6,102 nucleotides of DNA, taken from assembly GCA_001898095.1 (NCBI GenBank), contig MKSH01000041.1, positions 28,131 through 34,232 of the forward strand, read 5' to 3'. This stretch comes from Solirubrobacterales bacterium 70-9. Its GTDB lineage: Bacteria > Actinomycetota > Thermoleophilia > Solirubrobacterales > 70-9. This document shows positions 1 to 4,591 of this stretch, one piece after another; the first letter of the stretch is position 1; each line of letters opens with the position of its first letter. Position numbers and translations under genes: made by a program. The notes under the pieces were generated by a model. That model searched no databases. It was not told the origin of the DNA and saw only the letters and a program-made list of their open reading frames with translations.

Positions 1-6
1 GTGACA

Positions 7-35
7 TTCATAACAGACTCTCGTGTAGCAATCAA
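7..35 (-). promoter_or_regulatory. Sigma70-type promoter candidate facing left
   Basis: On the minus strand a -35-like TTGATT (plus positions 30-35) is followed by exactly 17 bases and a -10-like TATGAA (7-12). The -35 matches TTGACA at 4 of 6 positions and the -10 matches TATAAT at 4 of 6. It lies in the least GC-rich part of the window, downstream of the end of the LeuRS-like gene. It would therefore drive a leftward gene beyond the edge. No start codon for that gene can be seen, so the call rests on the two boxes and the spacing. Confidence 0.45.
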
Positions 36-58
36 GCCCATCTGAACATAAAGATCTC

Positions 59-78
59 CTTGCGTCTAGGTACGCAAG
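59..78 (-). terminator. Hairpin, possible terminator downstream of LeuRS-like gene
   Basis: A perfect 7-bp stem (CTTGCGT / ACGCAAG) encloses a 6-base loop. It begins about 80 bases after the stop of the LeuRS-like gene and just before the leftward promoter candidate. In the minus direction the stem is followed by GAGATCTTTATG, which has only a short run of T, so a classical intrinsic terminator is not well supported. It could instead be a weak terminator or an operator-like dyad for the adjoining promoter. Confidence 0.35.
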
Positions 79-149
79 AGGGTCCATGGCGGCTTCCTGG
101 GCGTACGGACCGGACGTTCCAAACTGCGTACCGGGTAAGAGTTGTCCGG

Positions 150-166
150 GCCTCCGCCTAGGAGGC
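150..166 (-). other. Small hairpin across the LeuRS-like stop codon
   Basis: GCCTCC (150-155) pairs with GGAGGC (161-166) around a 5-base loop that contains part of the TAG stop codon (158-160). No T-run follows in the direction of transcription. It may protect the 3' end of the transcript or may be incidental in such GC-rich DNA. Confidence 0.25.
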
Positions 167-2428
167 GGCGCCGGCCATCGCGTCGTCGTCGACGGCGACC
201 GGGATCGCGGAGGCGTCGGGCCAGGATCCCGGCAGGTCATCCGAGGTGAAGCGACCGGAGTTGATCAGGATCCCCTCCGCGGCGTGGGGGGCGAACGGTT
301 GCAAGGCCTGGGCGAGCAACAAGATCGCGACCACCAGCGCCTCGGCGTCGGCCTTGTCCAACTGACCCCGCTTCTTCAGCTGCTTCTCGAACTGCTGGAT
401 CCGCTCGAAGAGGCGGGTCAGGTTGCGGATCGACTTGTGCATCTGCAGGTCGGCGGTGTCCTCGGCGACCCGGGCTAGGCCGTTCTCGCACCAGCCGCGC
501 AGCTTCTCCCGCTGCGGCTCGGTCTCCGCCGCCTTCGCCGGATCGTGCTTGGCGCCCTCGAGCTCGACGAAGCGGTCGTGGGCGTAGGTCCAGAAGCTGC
601 GCAGGAATTTGTTGCCGAAGCGGACTGCCGCGTCGGACCAGTTCAGCGTCTTCGCCGGGCCCGCCGCCCAGAGCACCGCGACGCGCACCGTGTCGGCGCC
701 GAACTCGTCGACCAGCGCGTCGGGATCGACCACGTTGCCGAGGTGCTTCGACATCTTGCGGCCGTCGGCGATCACCATCTCGTGGAAGAGGACGCCCTCG
801 AACGGCTCGCCGTCGGTCATGTAGGCCATCTCGCCGTGATCGCGCAGCGCCTTGGTGACGACTCGCTGGTCGAAGACGAAGCCGCCCGAGTCGCCGCCGG
901 CGACCTGTCGCTCGGCGGGCAGCCACCTCCTCGACTCGGGGTGGGTGAACATCTGCGTGGCGCGGTCCTCCGGCGGCACCGTGGCCGGCACCCAGAGGAA
1001 GAGCGCGTCGAAGTGGCAGTCGAGCGTGTCGGTCTCCCGCTTCGCCGCCGTCCCGCACTTCGGGCAGTCGACGTCGACGAAGTCGGGGCGCTCGGCGAGC
1101 GGATTCCCTTCGCCGGTCGCGACCAGGTCGCGCGGGAGGACGACCGGTAGATCGGCCTCGGGCACCGGCACCGGTCCGCAGTCGGGGCAGTGGACGATCG
1201 GGATCGGCGTCCCCCACGACCGCTGCCGCGAGATCGAAAAGTCGTTGGCCCGATACCGCTTCGTCTCCCGCGCCCCAGCTACCTCCCCCACAGGTTGATG
1301 GGCCGAAAAGCGCTCTATATCAGCGCTTTTCGGCCCGTCAACATCGATCCTCGCGGGGAAGCGGGCGGCGATGTCGGCGTCGGCCTCGTCCACCGCGGGG
1401 ATGCCGAGGGCCGCAGTGGGGCCGAAGCGGGCGTCCACGAGCGGGGACACGAGGACCGGAAGCTCGGTGCCGTCGGGGCCGGGGATGCTGCGGCCGGTGT
1501 CGACCACCGGGACCGCCTTGGCGTCGCGGGCCTCGCGCTCCCAGCCACCGGAGCGCAGCTGCTCGAGCTCCTCGCGCACCTCCCCCGCCACCCACGCCTC
1601 GACGTCCGGGTGGCGCGGCGAGAGCAGCACGAAGCTCGCCAGGCCCGCGGCGTCGGCGTGCGGGGTGAAGGCGGTGAGGACCCCATCGGGGCCCTCGAGG
1701 TCGATCTCGACGCCGTCGGCGCGGCCGAGGATGTAGCGCTGGGTCGCCAGCGCCATCTCGTCCCATGGCTGCTGCTCCAGCAGCGCCATGTTGGCGTCGT
1801 TCTCCTCCAGATAAGGAGTGATCTTCAGGAACCAGGTCGGGCGCCGGATCAGCCGCACCTCGTTGTGGCAGCGCCAGCAGGTGCCGCCCTCCTCGACCTG
1901 GATCGTCGCCAGCGTCGTCTGGCAGGTGTCGCACCAGTCGACGGTGGCGTCGTCGAGGTAGATCAGCCCCATGTCGTAGAGGACGAGGAAGAGCCACTGG
2001 GACCAGCGGTACTGGCCCTCGTCGGAGCTGTAGAAGACGCGGTCGTAGTCGAAGCTGTAGCCGAGGCGCTTCATCTGCACGAGCATCCGCTCGCCGCACT
2101 GCTCGACCCACTCGGCGGCGGGGATCTGGCGCTCGATCGCGGCGAGCTCGGCGGGCAGCCCGAAGGCGTCGAAGCCGAAGCCCATCAGCACGTCGCGGCC
2201 ACGGGCGCGCTGGAAGCGGGCGTAGGCGTCGCCGATCGTGTAGTCGCGGACGTGGCCCATGTGCAGGTTGCCCGAGGTGAACGGGCTCGAGGACTTGACG
2301 TAGACGCCGCGCTCGCCGTCGGGCGGCGGCGTCGGCGCGTCGAAGTCGCCGCGCTCGACCCAGGCGGCCTGGCGCTCGGGCTCGATCGCCCCGGCCTCGT
2401 ATGGCGGCTTGCGCACGTTCGCGGTCAT
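158..2428 (-). CDS. leuS: Divergent leucyl-tRNA synthetase-like class Ia protein
   Basis: Class Ia aminoacyl-tRNA synthetases activate an amino acid with ATP and load it onto tRNA in the cytoplasm. The 756-residue product aligns along its length with LeuRS. It has HMGH (56-59), FDAFGLPAE (86-94), cysteine pairs C166/C169 with C184/C187 and C414/C417 with C455/C458, SISRQRSWG (398-406), KMSKH (558-562) and a helical anticodon-binding region (about 600-725). E. coli LeuRS is about 860 residues. Here the roughly 60-residue C-terminal domain is absent, the part of the editing insertion before SISRQ is short, and the E. coli insertion before KMSKS is missing. The editing peptide TTRPDT reads TPHADA (255-260), and residues around the leucine pocket are replaced. 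An in-frame palindrome encodes residues 363-379. The ATG at 2428 gives the expected N-terminus but has no clear Shine-Dalgarno. The family call is strong. Whether it charges leucine is doubtful, and it may be a paralogue beside a normal leuS. Confidence 0.88.
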   Translation of the reverse strand: MTANVRKPPYEAGAIEPERQAAWVERGDFDAPTPPPDGERGVYVKSSSPFTSGNLHMGHVRDYTIGDAYARFQRARGRDVLMGFGFDAFGLPAELAAIERQIPAAEWVEQCGERMLVQMKRLGYSFDYDRVFYSSDEGQYRWSQWLFLVLYDMGLIYLDDATVDWCDTCQTTLATIQVEEGGTCWRCHNEVRLIRRPTWFLKITPYLEENDANMALLEQQPWDEMALATQRYILGRADGVEIDLEGPDGVLTAFTPHADAAGLASFVLLSPRHPDVEAWVAGEVREELEQLRSGGWEREARDAKAVPVVDTGRSIPGPDGTELPVLVSPLVDARFGPTAALGIPAVDEADADIAARFPARIDVDGPKSADIERFSAHQPVGEVAGARETKRYRANDFSISRQRSWGTPIPIVHCPDCGPVPVPEADLPVVLPRDLVATGEGNPLAERPDFVDVDCPKCGTAAKRETDTLDCHFDALFLWVPATVPPEDRATQMFTHPESRRWLPAERQVAGGDSGGFVFDQRVVTKALRDHGEMAYMTDGEPFEGVLFHEMVIADGRKMSKHLGNVVDPDALVDEFGADTVRVAVLWAAGPAKTLNWSDAAVRFGNKFLRSFWTYAHDRFVELEGAKHDPAKAAETEPQREKLRGWCENGLARVAEDTADLQMHKSIRNLTRLFERIQQFEKQLKKRGQLDKADAEALVVAILLLAQALQPFAPHAAEGILINSGRFTSDDLPGSWPDASAIPVAVDDDAMAGAAS
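1294..1342 (-). repeat. In-frame palindromic element inside LeuRS-like gene
   Basis: Two 21-base arms (1294-1314 and 1322-1342) are inverted complements with one mismatch, around the 7-base loop CTATATC. The inner 15 bases, GGGCCGAAAAGCGCT (1300-1314), match perfectly with 1322-1336. The mismatch (T1299 against G1337) would be a G-U pair in plus-strand RNA and a C-A mismatch in the gene's own mRNA. In the coding frame it gives residues 363-379, including GPKSADIERFSA. The codons here and just after (GTT, AAA, GCT, GAT, ATA, TTT, CAT, CAA, CCT, GTA) end in A or T, unlike the surrounding gene. This suggests a small inserted palindromic unit comparable in kind to Rickettsia palindromic elements. 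Insertion is inferred; the repeat itself is seen directly. Confidence 0.85.
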
Positions 2429-2444
2429 GCCATCAACGTTAGCT
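2429..2444 (-). promoter_or_regulatory. Possible leaderless start region of LeuRS-like gene
   Basis: Immediately before the ATG at 2428 no GGAGG-like sequence is present. On the minus strand TAACGT (plus 2436-2441) fits the TANNNT pattern of an actinobacterial -10 box. It ends 7 bases before the ATG, which would put transcription start at or beside the start codon. No good -35 is seen, and read-through from gtrA is an alternative. Confidence 0.25.
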
Positions 2445-2464
2445 GAGCGGCCTAGACGAGCCGG

Positions 2465-2586
2465 CCTGAGGCGGCGTGGGGGCGCCTCGCGGCGTCCTCG
2501 GTCGTTCGGCTCGGGTCATGCACTGGAGTGCGCTCCCCTCGCCTCACTCCGTGCGTCCTTGCGAGGCTGGCCCACGCCGCCTCAGG
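2465..2586. repeat. 122-bp intergenic palindromic unit overlapping gtrA stop
   Basis: The outer arms CCTGAGGCGGCGTGGG (2465-2480) and CCCACGCCGCCTCAGG (2571-2586) are perfect inverted complements. After a 3-base internal mismatch they continue with GCCTCGC (2484-2490) and GCGAGGC (2561-2567), giving 26-base arms. The 70-base centre contains a smaller dyad, GCACT-GG-AGTGC (2520-2531), and GGAGTG (2525-2530) complementary to CACTCC (2545-2550). The right arm covers the last codons and the TGA (2582-2584) of the GtrA gene. It could form a large hairpin that slows transcription or stabilises the upstream message, or it could be a small mobile palindromic repeat. No T-run or transposase is associated. 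Confidence 0.8.
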
Positions 2587-3016
2587 TGAAGGTCCAGAGC
2601 TTGTTGCCGAGGAAGTTGAACGGCATCGCGACGGCCACCGCGATCGCCTGGGCTGCCAGCTCGGAGATCGGCGAGGAGGCCACGATCGCCTCCAGCACGA
2701 CCAGGTTGATCACCAGGCAGGCGACCGAGACGGCGAGGAAGCGGGCCGCCTGCATGTGGGCCAGCCCCTCCCCCGGCCCGAAGGTCCAATACCGGTTCCA
2801 GAGGAAGTTGCTGGTCACGGCGACGCAGAAGGCGCCGACCGCGGCGACCGCGTGGTAGACGCCGAGGTTGCCGGAGAGGAAGGCGAAGACGCCGAGGTTG
2901 ATCAGGTAGCCGGAGCCGCCGACGATGCCGAACTTGAGCAGCTGCAGCCAGCTTTCACGGCTGCGCGCGGCGCCCGCGAGGCGGACGGCGAGAGTGTTGT
3001 TCTGAGCGTCGTTCAT
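2582..3016 (-). CDS. GtrA family four-helix membrane protein
   Basis: GtrA-family proteins are small integral membrane proteins associated with moving or handling polyprenyl-phosphate-linked sugars for cell-surface glycan synthesis. This 144-residue product has the usual length and four hydrophobic segments at about 26-48, 54-72, 90-112 and 118-136. Family-typical motifs are FGIVGGSGYLINLGVF (29-44), NFLWNRYWTF (70-79) and the matching C-terminal NFLGNKLWTF (134-143). The ATG overlaps the TGA of the upstream glycosyltransferase gene in an ATGA junction (3013-3016), and a GGAGGA Shine-Dalgarno lies 6 bases before it, so the start is well fixed and translation is likely coupled. The partner is probably that glycosyltransferase. 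Its stop lies inside one arm of a long palindrome. Which sugar carrier it handles cannot be read from the sequence. Confidence 0.9.
   Translation of the reverse strand: MNDAQNNTLAVRLAGAARSRESWLQLLKFGIVGGSGYLINLGVFAFLSGNLGVYHAVAAVGAFCVAVTSNFLWNRYWTFGPGEGLAHMQAARFLAVSVACLVINLVVLEAIVASSPISELAAQAIAVAVAMPFNFLGNKLWTFT
3013..3016 (-). other. ATGA stop-start overlap coupling GT39 and GtrA genes
   Basis: The last codon TGA of the glycosyltransferase gene (3013-3015) overlaps the first codon ATG of the GtrA gene (3014-3016) by two bases within a four-base ATGA. This arrangement is typical of translationally coupled partners and supports one transcript and balanced production. Confidence 0.9.
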
Positions 3017-4545
3017 CCAGCTTCCTCCGCGCGGGCCACCGCGAGTTCGTGCGACGGCGCCGTGCGGGCGTACTCACCGAGGGTGAGCCGCGAGGCGGGC
3101 GGGCCGTCGAGCACGACCGTATCGGCACCGTAGCCGGTCTTCAGGGCATCTAGTTCGTGCATCCAGAGCAGGACGGGACGGGACGAGATGTAACGGGAGA
3201 TCGTGAGACGGTCCATCCGCACGACCCCCGCCGGACGAAACGCACGCGGAAGGTTAGCGGGGCGCTCGGCGCTCCTCGGCTTGCCGACCAGGTCGACTTC
3301 CCTGACCCGTTCGCCGCCGCCGAACCAGCGCATCGCGCCGTCGTCGAGATACCAGCGCAGCGGGTCCCCGGCGAGCCGCCAACTGACGATCGCGCGGGGG
3401 ACGCGCGCCGGCCCGAGAGCGCCGGCGACGGCCCGGTATTCCGGGCGCTGCAGGTTCGGCGTCTGGGTGACGTGGATGTCGAAGGCCAAGAAGTAGGCGC
3501 AGAGGGCCACCCCCACCGCCACCCCGGCGGCGCGGACGCGCACCGTGCCGAGGCCGAGCGCGACCACCGCGGCGAGCGGGATCAGCGCCGGCAGCAGGTT
3601 GCGCTCGACCACGTAGTCCTTGCCGAGCAGCGCCGCGGCGCCGGCGAGGGCGAGCACGCCGAGCCCGACCGCGAGGGCCACCGCGCCGCCGCGGCGCTCG
3701 CGGCGGCCGCCGAAGAAGACGAGCGCCACCACCGCGAGGCCGACCCCGATCGCCGCGGGCAGCGCGTACTGGACCCGCGGCGGCTCGGCGATCACGTGGC
3801 CGGTTTCGCCGATCAGGAAGCTGACCCCGGTCTGGAAGAAGCGGGTGCCGAGGGCGCTTTCTTCGATCCAGCCGATGTGGTTGGGGTTCGTCTGCGCGGT
3901 GATCAGCGGAACCAGCGCGGCGGTGACCGCGGCGAGCAGGCCGAAGGCCGGCAGCAGCGCCCGCCACCGGTCGCGCAGGGCTACCGCGAGCCAGGCGGCC
4001 TCGATCCCGACCGCGAAGAAGGCGAAGTAGTGGCTGCCGAGGGCGAGCACCGAGGCGAGCGCCCAGAAGGCGATGTCGCGGCCACGGCGGGTGTCGAGCG
4101 CCCGCACGAAGAAATAGAAGGAGAGCGCGCAGAAGAACACCAGCAGCGCGTAGGAGCGGGCCTCCTGCGAGTACCAGATCAGCATCGGGTCGAAGGCCAG
4201 GATCGCCATCAGGATGAGGCCGACGCGGCGGCCGGAGAGCTGGCGGCCGATCGCGTAGCCGACCGGCACGGTGAGCGTCCCGACCAGGGCCGAGAGCGAG
4301 CGGATCCCCCATTCGTCGCGGCCGAAGAGGCGCGCCCAGCCCCAGGCGAGGACGTAGTAGAGGGGCGGGTTCGACTCACTCGACTTCACCTCGTGGAGCA
4401 TGTGACCGAAGCTGCCGGGGATCACCCGCATCACCGTGATCACCTCGTCGTGGTGGAAGCTCTGGGTGCCGAGCGGGACGAAGCGGATCGCGGCCGCCCC
4501 GGCGGTCAGTCCGATGAGGCTCGCGATGAGGGCCCAGCGTTCCAC
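3013..4545 (-). CDS. GT39/PMT-type polytopic membrane glycosyltransferase
   Basis: Enzymes of this GT-C type move a sugar from a polyprenyl-phosphate donor to an acceptor on the outer face of the cytoplasmic membrane. The 510-residue product starts with a hydrophobic helix (about 5-22). It then has the Asp-Glu pair of the family's first external loop in SFHHDEVITVMR (D33, E34), the SNPPLYY segment (58-64) and WYSQEARSYAL (124-134), a hallmark of bacterial GT39/ArnT-like proteins. Roughly ten hydrophobic segments extend to about residue 355. A less hydrophobic tail (about 360-510) is probably external. GTG at 4545 is chosen because a GAAGGA Shine-Dalgarno sits 8 bases upstream and the nearby ATG (4547) is in another frame. 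It lies 46 bp after the GH92 gene and is coupled to the GtrA gene. The sugar and acceptor are unknown. Mannose is a guess from the GH92 neighbour. Confidence 0.88.
   Translation of the reverse strand: MERWALIASLIGLTAGAAAIRFVPLGTQSFHHDEVITVMRVIPGSFGHMLHEVKSSESNPPLYYVLAWGWARLFGRDEWGIRSLSALVGTLTVPVGYAIGRQLSGRRVGLILMAILAFDPMLIWYSQEARSYALLVFFCALSFYFFVRALDTRRGRDIAFWALASVLALGSHYFAFFAVGIEAAWLAVALRDRWRALLPAFGLLAAVTAALVPLITAQTNPNHIGWIEESALGTRFFQTGVSFLIGETGHVIAEPPRVQYALPAAIGVGLAVVALVFFGGRRERRGGAVALAVGLGVLALAGAAALLGKDYVVERNLLPALIPLAAVVALGLGTVRVRAAGVAVGVALCAYFLAFDIHVTQTPNLQRPEYRAVAGALGPARVPRAIVSWRLAGDPLRWYLDDGAMRWFGGGERVREVDLVGKPRSAERPANLPRAFRPAGVVRMDRLTISRYISSRPVLLWMHELDALKTGYGADTVVLDGPPASRLTLGEYARTAPSHELAVARAEEAG
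3023..3028 (-). promoter_or_regulatory. Shine-Dalgarno of GtrA gene
   Basis: Minus-strand GGAGGA ends 6 bases before the ATG at 3016. It lies inside the last codons of the upstream gene. It fixes the GtrA start and allows re-initiation after the overlapping stop. Confidence 0.75.
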
Positions 4546-4553
4546 ATCCGGAA

Positions 4554-4559
4554 TCCTTC
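4554..4559 (-). promoter_or_regulatory. Shine-Dalgarno deciding the GTG start of the GT39 gene
   Basis: Minus-strand GAAGGA lies 8 bases before the GTG at 4545. An ATG two bases upstream of that GTG is out of frame with the protein, so this site supports GTG as the true start. It sits in the 46-bp gap after the GH92 gene, next to the self-complementary 10-mer GCCCGCGGGC (4560-4569). Confidence 0.6.
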
Positions 4560-4591
4560 GCCCGCGGGCTAAACCGGCAGTTAAGGGAACC

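Larger units (their letters stand above)
1..157. other. AT-richer gene-free stretch left of leuS-like gene
   Basis: No credible coding sequence is visible here. The first 60 bases are clearly less GC-rich than the rest of the window, as expected for a regulatory gap. The stretch holds a promoter-like element facing left (7-35), a hairpin at 59-78 and a second small hairpin at 150-166. Reading minus-strand frames past the stop of the LeuRS-like gene shows nothing resembling a lost C-terminal domain. No tRNA or other structural RNA was recognised. Confidence 0.6.

Noticed and set aside
79..157. Remnant of the lost LeuRS C-terminal domain downstream of the stop
   Set aside because: Two minus-strand frames read past the stop show no VNGK-like motif or other resemblance.
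1190..2446. 418-codon plus-strand reading frame opposite the LeuRS-like gene
   Set aside because: It is a complement-strand shadow, low in complexity and rich in Val, Ala, Gly and His, with no family motifs. The minus frame is clearly the synthetase-like protein.
3168..3187. Short tandem GGGAC-like repeats
   Set aside because: Only about three imperfect copies lie within coding sequence for SSRPVLLW of the GT39 protein. They look like chance GC-rich codons.
4560..4569. Self-complementary GCCCGCGGGC as a terminator
   Set aside because: It has no loop and no following T-run, and such 10-mers are expected in DNA this rich in GC.
3157..4572. 471-codon plus-strand reading frame opposite the GT39 gene
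   Set aside because: Its composition is highly charged and repetitive (Arg, Glu, Asp, Ala), as expected from reading antisense to a hydrophobic GC-rich gene. It shows no domain.
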